A stretch of DNA of 64,000 nucleotides. Origin: Sternotherus odoratus (Eukaryota; Chordata; Testudines; Kinosternidae). The stretch spans positions 5,037,001-5,101,000 of the forward strand of contig JAVMKO010000006.1 in NCBI GenBank assembly GCA_032164245.1, in the 5' to 3' direction. The notes under the pieces were generated by a model that was given only the letters and a program-made list of their open reading frames with translations, ran no database searches and was not told the DNA's origin. Position numbers and translations under genes: made by a program. Of this stretch, positions 10,481 to 21,900 are shown one piece after another. Every line of letters begins with the position of its first letter. Position 1 is the first letter of the stretch.

Positions 10481-11142
10481 TGATGTTTTGTTTTTTTTAA
10501 TTTGAGGTATACATTCAGTCTGAGGGCAACTATACACTAGAAGGGCTACATTGCCACAGCTGCACCAGGTCTGGTGAGGACAGTCTCTGTCAACAGGAGA
10601 ACACTCTCCCTTCAGCATAATTAGTTCACTTCCAGGAGAGGCGGAAGCTGGGTTGGCAGGAAAGCATCTTCCACCATTTTGTAGCCTCCCTGCACGCCCT
10701 GAGCATTTCAGTCACTGACACCATTCTGGTCATGTGGTCAGTAATATATTCCTAATGCTATATTCTTATTATGCAAGCAGGGAACTTTCATCCATAGATA
10801 TTCTATGGTACTATTTGATTCATCCAAAATTTTTACTATATGTGACTATGCATTCTTTTACATACAGTGCCACTTACATCCAACACAACCTACTCTGTCA
10901 TTGCTTTGCATTTTGTACCCTGTATAAGCGAGTTCCATTGAGTTTCTGAGATGCCTGTTGTATGAATATCCTCCTTTAATACCAGATACTTAAGTTCACC
11001 CATCTCAGCATTTAGATTTCTAGCATTTGTATACAAGTACACATTAATTCATGTGATGTAATTGAATGGGAGTTTTGTTTGACTGTTTCTGCCTTTCTTT
11101 ACTAGGATATAGGGAGGAGTTATTAAAGGGGATACTCTAAGG
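10481..11142. other. Diverged sequence, no gene recognised
   Basis: 10510-10700 has hAT/Harbinger-MITE-like words (CTACATTGCCACAGCTG, CAACAGGAGAACACTCTCCC). The rest is AT-rich with no supported exon. Confidence 0.3.
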
Positions 11143-11606
11143 CAGTGGTTCTCAACCAGGGATGTGTGTATCTCTGGGGGTACTCAGCTCATCTAGATAA
11201 GTGTTTTTCAGCATGGGGGTTACAGCCCCCACAGGGTCACAGGATGAGTTTGGGGAGTTGCAAGGTTGGAATTAGGAGATGGCAAGCAGGACAGTTGCCT
11301 GACACACCAAAGGGGGTGCCGGAAAGCTAAGTTACATTGTTCAGCCCCAGGCAGCAGGGCTTTGGCTTCGGACAAGACTCATAAGTGAAAAACAGGCTCA
11401 AGTATATGTAAGTACAATATTTATATTCCAATTGATTTTATAATTATATGGTAAAAAATGAGTTTGGTTCAGTAATTGTGTACTGGGACATTTTTATATT
11501 AATTTTGCAAGCACATAGTTTTTCAGTGAGGTGAAACTTGGGGTATACAAGATAAATTACACGCTTGAAAGTAGTACAGTAGTCAAAAAGATTAAAAACC
11601 ACTGCA
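11143..11606. mobile_element. hAT-like MITE (CAGTGGTTCTCAACC ends)
   Basis: The left end GCAGTGGTTCTCAACC and right end AAAAACCACTGC are inverted, the hallmark of MER5-like non-autonomous hAT elements. The interior has no coding potential. An exact 8-bp target duplication is not visible. Confidence 0.7.
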
Positions 11607-11619
11607 ATCTACGGGTTGT

Positions 11620-12060
11620 CTCTGTCCAAACTGTGAGCTCTCCCACAATTGTTGGGTTTCCCCCTAGTCCTTAGTTTAAAAACTCCTCTATGCCCTTTTT
11701 AATTCTGCATGCTAGCAACTGGTTCCATTTTGGTTTAGGTCCTTCCTGTACAGGCTCCTTTCCCAAAAGGTTCCCCAGTTTCTAATAAACCAAAATCCCT
11801 CTTCCCAACACCATCATCTCATCCGTGCATTGAGCCTCTGCCTAACTTGCCTTGCATGTGTGGAATTGGAAGTGTTTCAGAGAATGCTACTATGGAGGTC
11901 CTGGCCTCCAGAACCTGTCTTTTACCTTTCCCAATGTCCTTGGTACATACCAAAACAAGATCAAGCAGTTAGATATTTCAATGTTGCTGCTTGTTTTCAA
12001 GGTGGCTTTCCTGGAGCGGGTGCAAAAATGGTGCTAGTGCAGAACTGTCAAAATTACTAG
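11620..12060 (-). mobile_element. Possible LINE fragment
   Basis: Words such as AAAAGGTTCCCCAG, CCAAAATCCCTCTTCCCAACACC and TTGGTACATACCAA resemble a repeat seen in reptile genomes, reading on the minus strand. No intact frame. This is recognition by eye only. Confidence 0.35.
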
Positions 12061-12780
12061 TTTTTAAAATATTTTTGCATCTGCTCTTCAAAGAAGATTC
12101 TCACACAAATAATTTTGTCTATCGTGATTCAGTATCTGTCCAAATGCCTCTAACACTTACATTTCAAAGATATTTTTAATTCTGTACAGACTCTATGGCA
12201 TAAAATACTTCAGTGAGGAAACGTTTTATGTCGCACGCTTTAGCAGCAGAACTCTAATCTTTCTGTGTATGTCAAAAGAAGCCTTTGAGTGCCAGTATTT
12301 TTTCCCTCACTGGTATTTCACTTGATTTCATCAAACACTGTAATATAGCCTGAGCAAAACCAAGTTTTAGACTCAGACAAGGTGCAGGCTACTCCACGCT
12401 GGTTTCAAAGGAGATTAGGCAAATATTTAAGGTACATACTTATTTTAAATTGTCAAATCAAGTATAGAATAAATAATACATTTTACCAGAAGGGAAACAA
12501 AACTGCTCAAGAAAGAGGTCTTCTAAATCTGTGCGTCAGACGTAGATCCTGACTTTTAAAAAAAATAGACCAGCACAAGATTAAAAAAAAACAAAATTAT
12601 CAGAAAAGGCACAATTTTGAATATGTACTTAATGTTTAAATATAAAATATATCCACTTTGAGTATCTGTTTTAATTGCATCTCCACTTCTAGTTTTTGAT
12701 GTTGCAGATTAACTCAAACACACAGTATGTTATGAATCCTTCATACTTCTAAGAAACTAAGATATTTTTTTCCTGTAAAA
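12061..12780. other. Downstream flank of POLE2
   Basis: AT-rich, with no exon or repeat that I can support. POLE2 transcription on the minus strand would run into it past the poly(A) signal. Confidence 0.4.
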
Positions 12781-12786
12781 TTTATT
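12781..12786 (-). terminator. POLE2: POLE2 polyadenylation signal
   Basis: AATAAA on the minus strand about 150 nt after the POLE2 stop codon, giving a short 3' UTR. It is the first canonical hexamer after the stop. Confidence 0.7.
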
Positions 12787-12934
12787 TACAAAATGTATGT
12801 CTTTTGCATTGACATTTAAATATGAATAATCTAACACACAATAAAATAAATCCATAAGCATATGAAACAATCTAAAATTAGTTCTGCAATATATTGGAAC
12901 AGAATGTTTTACTTCTTCATGCAGTCTCAGAAAT

Positions 12935-12953
12935 TCAGAGATCTTGAAGTTTG
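12935..12953 (-). CDS. POLE2: POLE2 exon 19 (terminal coding part)
   Basis: After the acceptor TTTTCAG the sequence completes a split Ser and encodes KLQDL then TGA at 12937-12935 (residues 522-527). It aligns with the conserved KLQ-containing C-terminus. The 3' UTR follows to the AATAAA at 12781. Confidence 0.92.
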
Positions 12954-15900
12954 CTGAAAATATTAAAAACAATAATTAATTTTTATAACATGCCTCATTG
13001 TTTCTTGAAACCAATTCACTTACCATTATGCTCTTTCACACCTGAAAGATTTAATAAAGTCTCAGATATCTGAACATATTTACAGTACTACCTTTTTGTG
13101 GGGTATTTTCTATCTTCTGGTCAAAATTATGTGAACACTTCTATTTTAGACTCCCTTATTTTTATGGGTTTATACAAGCCATTAACAAAAAAAAATCTAG
13201 ACAGACTTATTAACTGAATCACAGAGTTCTATTTAATACAAGAAATACTTTTCACATTTCTCATAAGCTTCTATTGTAAATTATTCAAACTGACGCAGAT
13301 CTCATCACAATACGAAGCTTTCTATTTCCAGTACATTGACTGGCCTTTTTTCCAATCATTGTCTGGACCAGATGAAGTTTACAGGTATAAAATACTGGAA
13401 ATCTAAAACTAACCCACAACCACTTGTTGACTAGATTATGATCCCAAACATGTCAGAGAAAATTGCACTGGGATGCAATTAGCTCCAGTTACAACAACAA
13501 AACTGTATTAAAAACATTGTTACAGCAAAACAGGAAACTGCATGGAGAAAGAGGCAAACATTTTCTAAGATCTAGGCACGATACAGCACCAGAAAATCCA
13601 TTCGAAGGGGGGCATGTACAGTGTGTCTTGTCAGATGTACTTTTTGGACACCAGAAGTCCAGTAACTCAGGGAGAGAGGGGGGAGGAGAAGGAGCACCAG
13701 TCACCAACCTGTGCCAGCCCCTGCTCAACCGGGGCCAACTCCTACCTGCATCTCGTGAGCAGGCAGGCTCCCCAGCAGGGGCTACAGTCCTCTCCGAGCA
13801 CAGTAGCAGAGGGAGCCCAGCTGGGGGGTAGGGTCGAGGGCAAAGGGAAGTGCAGAGGATTAAGGAATGGTGAGGAGGGAGAGCAGGGGGTTGGGCATGG
13901 GGAAAGAGGCAGGACAGGGGGAGGTTCCGGCACTCCTGCTGTAGTGTCCGGTTTTCAGAAATTAGAAAAAGTTTACAATCGTAACCTCCATAAGTGAATT
14001 ACTTTCTTTCAGCATTGCAGCTGGGCTAGAAGTACTGAAAAGCATAATGTCAAGAATCAGAGAGGTAGCCGTGTTTGTCACTTCTGCTATTCCAGACTAA
14101 GAGTCCTGTGGCACCTTAAAGACTAACTAAAGTATTGAAGCATAAGCTTTCATGGCCTAATACCCACATCCGATGAAGTGGGTATTAGCCCATGAAAGCT
14201 TATGCTTCAATACTTTAGTTAGTCTTTAAGGTGCCACAGGACTCTTTGAAAAGCATAAAGTACTTTTTAAATTTTTACTATAATTTGTAAATTTATGGTT
14301 TTTATTGTAGGGATTCAGGAAGTATAAAAGTCAAAACGTGTGTGTTAGTTATTGGAACATTTGAGCCAAGATACTGTTAAGATATTGTTGCATTTAATAA
14401 ATCTATATATATAAAAGTCAAGTGGTGTATGTATGAGTGTATGTATGTACGTATGACTGCGAAGTCCTCCCGCACCGTTTGAGCCAGAGACTTGAATTTT
14501 GGTACAGTGAGGGGTCTTGGGGTCTAGATGCTGGTAAGGGTCGAAACATTTTCGGATCTCACCTCTGACGCCCCCCAGGGGTGAAAGTCTTTCAGGGCCA
14601 ATCACATCAGCTTGGCAGTTAGGTGGTGATGATGTCATAATACCCCCCTCCAACAGACACCTCACTCGCTCAGCTCACCCCTCCCTCCTCCAACGGAACC
14701 CCGGAGATCCCTCAGTTCTCTGCCCCTCCCACCTCCCCAACGGAACCCCGGAGATCCCTCAGTTCTCTGCCCCTCCCACCTCCCCAACGGAACCCCGGAC
14801 TACATCAGCTCTGTGCCCCCCCCACCTGCGAAGGTCCCCGGAATCCCTCGGCTCTGGGCCCCCTCCCCTCCTGCGACGGATCTGAGTTGGGTTTGGTGGG
14901 ACGGTAAGTGAGGTGGGGGTGTCGGATTCGGTCGGGGGGTGAGGTGGGGGTTTCGGGTTTGCTTCGGGGGGTGGGAAGGTGTCGGGGGGGTGAGGGGTGT
15001 GGTGTGGGTGTTGGGTTTGGTCTGGGGGGGGGGGAGGTGTTGGGGTGGGTGCCCAGACCAAACCCGACACCCCCCCCCGGCTCACTTACCCCCCGACCAA
15101 ACCCGACACCGCCACCTCACCCCCCCCACCAACCGCAACACCCCCTGACCAACCCCAACACCCACCCCTCACCCCTCACCCACCCCAACACCTTCCCACC
15201 CCCCCCAGACCAAACCCGACACCCCCTGGCTCACTTACCCCCCGACCGAACCTGACACCCCCACCTCACCCCCCCCCACACCAATCGCAACACCCCCAGA
15301 CCAAACCTGACACCCCCCGGCTCACTTACCCCCCGACCGAAACCGACACTCCCACCTCACCCCCCCAAGCAAACCCGACACCCCCACCTCACCCCCCCAC
15401 CAACCACAACACCCCCTGACCAACCCCAACACCCACACCTCACCCCTCACCCACCACGACACCTTCCCACCCCCCCAGACCAAACCCGACACCCCCCCGG
15501 CTCACTTACCCCCGACCGAACCCGACACCCCTACCTCATCCCCCCAAGCAAACCTGACACCCCCACCTCAACCCCCCACCAACCGCAACACCCCCTGACC
15601 AACCGCAACACTCACCCCTCACCCACCCCAACACCTTCCCACCCCCCCAGACCAAACCCTACACCCCCCGGCTCACTTACCCCCCCGACCAAACCCGACA
15701 ACCCCACCTGACCCCCCCCAAGCAAACCCAACACCCCCACCTGACCCCCCGACCAAACCCGACACCCCCCCCCCCCCCCCCGGCTCACGGTGCACTGTGT
15801 AGCACACAGATTATTAAATACACTGTTCGGTCGGGGGGTGAGGTGGGGGTGTCGGGTTTGCTCAGGGAGTGAGGTGGGGGTGTCGGGTTTGGTCGGGGGG

Positions 15901-18900
15901 TGACGTGGGGGTGTTGGGTTTGTTTTGGGGGGTCAGGTGGGGTTGTCGGGTTTGGTCGGGGGGTAAGTGAGCCGGGGGGTCTTGGGGTTGGTCGGGGGGG
16001 TGGGAAGATGTCAGGGTGGGTGAAGGGTGGGTGTTGGGGTTGGTCAGGGGGTGTCAACTGTCTGCCCCCTCCCCACCTCCGACTGACCCGAGCAACGCCG
16101 GGCACTTATGCTAGTAAGTAAATAACCAAATACAAATTCATGGTAGTGGAAAATGGCCAGTTCCTGCCCTGAGGATTGTGTACTTCATTCCCATTAGCTT
16201 CAGTGGGAGCTACATGTTTGTTTCTGAAGGCAAAATCTGACCTTTGCTTCACTGTCCCCCAAGTACGCTATGTATGGGTACAAGTATGCTATGTGTGGGG
16301 TAACCAGAGAAGATGTTCTTTTGTCTATATTATTAAATATTCCTGTTCATTCTGAGAAGAAAGCCAGCAGAAAGTGGTTATGTTCACCATTTGTTAATAC
16401 CATCAGATCCTGAAGCTATTTACCTGTCTTCCACTGTTTTATTGGAGGGATAGAACACCTTGAATGAAAATCCACTTCTTGGAAAAGAACCCTATAATGA
16501 AAAATACACCAAAACTTGTGTCAGCAGTTTGTAGTGTTATTGTGCAAAGAATAAAGTGTAACTACTCTCTTTTTGTCTGTTAACCATACAATAGTTTCCC
16601 TGCTATATTTGGCCTACTACAAATACTTAAAATAATTTCATTGAATAAATTCAATTTTAAAGAATCAGAGAGGTAGCCATGTTAGTCTGGAATAGCAGAG
16701 GTAACAAAGTCCTGTGGCACTGTGGCGGGGTGACCACCCACCCCCTACCGGAAGGGGCTGAAAAAGCCCCAAAAGGGGTTTAAAATAGCCTGGAGGGGTT
16801 TGTGGCTGGGAGCCTGTAAGCTCCCAGACTGATTGGGAGCTAAGCTCAGCTGTGTGGCCACGCCCCAAACACTCCCAGCCAGGATATAAGGGCTGGGAGG
16901 CAGAGAAGCAGGCAGTCTCCTCTGCATTCAGAGGGAGACAGGCCTAGCTGCAGGAGCTGAAGCCAGGTACCCAGGTTAGGGCAGAGCTGGGGCAGGGCAG
17001 AGGGAGTTGGGCAGGCTCTAGCCAAGAGCCCCAGGCCTCCGGGCCTGATACAAGGTCCGACCCAGGAGTACTAGGGTTGCAGGGGGCAGCCTAGGGCTGG
17101 AGATAGCAGCAGCAGGCCAACCCTCCTTGCCTGGGATGAGAAGCCATGATACTGCAGTCCGCCCCAGTGAGCGGGGGCAAGTAGTGACTGACAGTGGCAC
17201 ACTCTGAGGCGAGTTGGGGATAGTGGATGGTGGGTTCCTGGGAGGGGGACCCTAAGACCAGGGGGGTACTGCAGGGGTGCAGCACCCTCAGCAAGGGGCT
17301 CCGGGGTCCGGGAAGGGCACGGGGCCAGAGTGGAGAAGCGGACGTCGGCCCGGCAGAGGGCGCTCCGGGGTCAAAGAGCTAATTCCCGAGATGACCAGAT
17401 GGGGGTGCCGCCGGGTGAGTGACCGACCCCGTCACAGGCACCTTAAAGACTAACTATAAAGTTTTGAAGCATAAGCTTTCGCCCACGAAAGCTTATGCTT
17501 CAAAACTTTATAGTTAGTCTTTAAGGTGCCATAGGACTTTGTTACCTCTTCAATTTTAAAGATATCATACAATTATCTGCTTATTGGTGATGTAGCATCC
17601 TTATTTTGGTAAAGCATAAAGAAAATCTTACTGGGTTTATGCAAAGGCAGTCAGTATTAGTAACAGTGAAAGGATCATATTTATCTGCAGTGACGATCAG
17701 ATCTGGCACAGGGTATACTCTCAAGGTGTAATCATATGCCCAAAATACAGGGCTGACATAAAGTGGAAGTGGAGTCAGATGTCCTTGTGATAATATAGTC
17801 TTTACAAACTGCAAAACAAAAATAAAGAAAATAATCAAAATGAAACGTTCAATCAACCAAAATTCGTGTTTGCCATAATTAGCTACCAATTCTCCATCTT
17901 AAAAGCAACTCAGAGATGCTTAGAGTTTTCATGAATTTCTTCTCTAATTTATTAATCAGTGACACTTGCAGAAAAATGCATGTTTTTGAAAAGAGCATCT
18001 ATTTCTGTTTATGCCTCACTAGAAGTCCTAAGCCTGCCTGCACCACAACAACTAATTGTGAGGTCTCAGTTACAATCTCAAGTAATGAACAGTAAGATTA
18101 ATTCAAGAATAGCAGCCAGGTTAGTCTGTATCTGTAAAGAAAGCCAGGAATACTTGTAGCACCTTAGAGACCAACTAGTTTATTTCAGCATAAGCTTTCG
18201 TGGGCTACAGCTCACTTCATCGGATGCATAGAATGTTCCATGTTCCATTCTATGCATCCGATGAAGTGAGCTGTAGCCCACGAAAGCTTATGCTGAAATA
18301 AACTAGCCCATGAAAGCTTATGCTGAAATAAACTAGTTACTATTTAGTAAGATTAATATAGATAGATAGATATAGTCAAATCAGAATTATTCCATGGATC
18401 ATACTGTGTTTGAAGGATCTCCAACCATTGTTAATGGAAGCACTGTGTGCAGGTGACTCTGTGGTTCCACTGATATAAATGAAGACCTGAATATGTCGAA
18501 GTCAATATGATGGCAAGTTTTTCCCCTCCGATTAAATTACAGTAAACCCTCGATTTAACGGACCCCGATTTAACGGACTTCGGATGCAATGGACAAAATT
18601 ACCGATGCATCCGAAATCCGTTATTCGGGGGCTGGCGGCTCCCGCCCGGGTCCCACCTGCGGGTGGGCTGGCTGGCTGCTGGCTCCTGCCTGCGGGCTGG
18701 CGGCTGCCGGCTTCCGCCTGCGGGCAGGCGGGCTGCCAGCTCCCGCCCGGCTCCCTGCTGCGGGGAGCCGGGCGGGCGAGTTGACAGCTCCCGCCGGGCT
18801 CCCCGCAGCTGGGAGCCGGGCGGGCGAGTTGACAGCTCCCGCAAGGCTCCCCGCTGCGGGGAGCCGGGCGGGGGGGGGAGGGCTGACAGCTCCCGCCCAG

Positions 18901-21900
18901 GTCCCAGCAGCGGGGAGCCGGGCGGGCGGGTTGACGGCTCCCGCCCGGGTCCCAGCAGCCGGGGTCCCGGGCGGGCGGGCTGCTGGCTGCCGCTGGGCGG
19001 GCTGATTCACGGCTCCTGTCCGTGATCAGTAAAACCTCTATATAACGGACTAATTCGGGTGAGGGGGGTGTCCGTTAAAGCCAAAAGTCCTGTTATTTAA
19101 TTATTTAAAAAAATTATTAAATAACGGACTTTCGGCTTTAACGGACACCCCCTCGCCCGAATTAGTCCGTTATATCGAGGTTTCACTGTACTTTAATGAC
19201 ACAGACTGAAAAGGAGATGGCACTATGGGTACAAAGCAATGCAGCTCTCAGAGGAAAAATGCTGTCGAGTCATGCAGAAAGCATCCTTGTTGACACAATA
19301 GGTGGGAGAAAGGTCTTTGTTATTAATATAGAAAGTAAAGATTTGTGGCACGTGTGCACACACAAAATGAAGATTTGTAAATTCGTGTTCTTGACTGGGT
19401 TGGTCTTGGCACAAAAAGGCTCCACTGTTGTGTGACGCGGTAAGGGAAGGAAGTCTCAGAGACAAATAGCTGCCAAGTTATGCAAGCCTTGGGTACCCAC
19501 AAACAAACAAAGGTACTATATAAACTTAGCCACCAATCTGTCCCCTGGAATATCAAGGCACAACAGGATATATTGTGCTAAACCTTTCATCAAGAAGTCA
19601 GAATTTCTTGGCACAACGGCTATTACTGGCAACATACACACCCAGAACATGGTTGCTAGAAACTTCCAAACTTATGCATATAGATGCATGGGCCCCAACT
19701 GTGGGATCCAGACAGACAAAGACTCAATGAACTCTGAATGCTGCCAGTTTGTGTTAGATCTTCAGTTATTTTACTATAGAACTTACTTCTGAAGTAGTAA
19801 CATATTCACTGAACTCTTTTACACTACTGTCCTCAGTCATCAAACATTCTGACTATTCTGAGGTTTTGTTATACTGGAGGTAAGTAATAGGTACATAAAT
19901 CTTGTATAAAACACTATAAATCAAGAAGATCTTAAGAAGAAATCATTGTAGCCAATGATTAATTTTAGTATTCCTATATCATGTACAGTAAACCCTCGAT
20001 TTAACGGACCTCGATTTAACGGACTTCGGATGCAACGGACAAAATTTCTGAGCAAGTCTAATGCATCCGAAATCCATTTCTCGCGGGCTGGCTGTCGGCT
20101 CCCGGCTGCCGCCCGGGTCCAGGCAGCGGGCAGGCTGGCTGCCGGCTCCTGCCCAAGTCCTGCCAGCGGGCGGGCTGACGGCTCCCGGCTGCCGCCCGGG
20201 TCCCAGCAGCCAGGACCGGGGCGGGCTGGCTGACGGTTCCCGGCTACCGCCCGGGTCCCGGCAGCAGGTGGGTTGGCTGGCAGGTCCCGGGAGCCAGGAC
20301 CCGGGCGGGCTGGCTGACGGTTCCCGGCTACCGCCCGGGTCCTGGCAGCGGGCGGGCTGTGGAGCTGCCACCCCGACCCTGTGGCGGGCGGGCTGCTGCT
20401 CAGACAGCTCGTTTTTTTTTTTTTTATTAAATAACGGACTTTTTGATTTAACGGACACCCCCTCACCCGAATTAGTCTGTTAAATGGAGGTTTTACTGTA
20501 ATGTGATAATTATTCAAAATGTTATACTGTATATATTCATTGTATGTTAATTAGAGTTGATTTGTAGGATGATAAAAGTATAGATTAATCAGTATTTAGA
20601 GGAACCAAGTATTAGACATGAGTAAGACAAGCTGAAATGCAAGACATGTAGGCCGAAGCCTGCAAGACTTTAGCTTAGCTAATCTAGGTCTTGGAGACAA
20701 GAAATTATTGCATAAGACAATGACCAAGAAATAACCGAAGAGATGATGGGAAAGAGGCATTAATCGGTAACATTGCAAAAGTACAGCTGGGAAGATTAAA
20801 ATTAAATCCTAAAATGCTGAAACAACAAATACTGTCTCTTAACATGTGCCCTAACCACAGACAAAGGTGGTACGTCAATGTTGACAAGAACCTACCCAGC
20901 CTATAGAATTTGGGGTCCCTTGTGTTTCCAGGGGGAACAAACCAATAAGAGAGAGAGGGTTGACACTTTATACCTACATTCTGTGCATGTCCATAAGACA
21001 GACTCACGGTATAAAAAGGGGTTCTCAGAGCAGGGAAATTGGGCTTCCTACAGGAAACTCCAGCAGGAACCACTCTTGTATTGATAGTCAATTCATGAGG
21101 GCCATCAGACTCTAATACCATCTAGGAGAGAGTGAGTATGTCTGTAGGTATAACTAGTTCATTATACATGTCCATAGGAATTGTATATGTTGTGACATTT
21201 ATAGCTTTGTTGGTAACTTTAATAAAACTACTAAAAGATAGATGCTCTTGTTATTTTCCTATGGTTTCATGTGTTCCTAGGAACTCTAATTCTAGAATTA
21301 ACAGAGGGGACTCTTGAACTTGAGACTGTAACTGCAGAGCCGAACCCACTAAGGTATGATTAACATTAAATAGAATAAAAGGCTACAATATACTCTTAAC
21401 TTACATGGTTAGGAATATCCAAGTTCGTGCTAGGAAAGCGGACACAGTTTCTGCACATTTTATTTACTAAATCTTCACGAAAGATGATGATTTCTTGTGT
21501 GCAGTACTGAACCCTGAATAGAAAATACTGAATGAAATTTTAATTTTCCTGGCAATGGAATAAGTAATAAATGTTATGAAAGCCTGGAAAAATATTTCAA
21601 TGTCAATCTCTTCCCTATTGTTTATATCTACACAAATTAAAGATAAATTGCAATTAAAACCACTGTCTCCAAATCTTGATATCACACCTCCCTTCCTTTC
21701 AAATATAGAAAAGTAAACACATTGGATCCAAGCTCTCTTTGTTTATATTTCTGCTACTGAACTTTTAGGTGAGGGAAGAATATAAGATAGTTGCACACTA
21801 TGTACTAATACAAATTTTAAAGGATACATAAACTTCTTTATTCCTCAACAAAGAACAAGTAGAAAAGGTTTCAAGGTAAAATGTACCTTTTACTGCTGTT

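Noticed and set aside
12757..12972. 71-codon minus-strand frame over the POLE2 terminal exon
   Set aside because: Its Met lies in the intron and it reads the terminal exon in the wrong frame; the spliced frame gives KLQDL and a stop.
13463..13997. 122- and 127-codon frames right of the POLE2 3' end
   Set aside because: They overlap in different frames in a purine-rich intronic patch, lack splice logic and match nothing I recognise.
14908..15419. Pro/Thr/His-rich and Gly-rich open frames in the C/G array
   Set aside because: Several overlapping frames are open simultaneously because the tandem unit lacks stops; no start context, splice sites or known domain.
14885..16065. CRISPR-like array
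   Set aside because: Units are contiguous and variable, with no constant repeat and unique spacers, and the genome is vertebrate.
18589..19025. Ala/Gly/Pro-rich frames on both strands
   Set aside because: Translation of the GC-rich array inside a pogo-like MITE.
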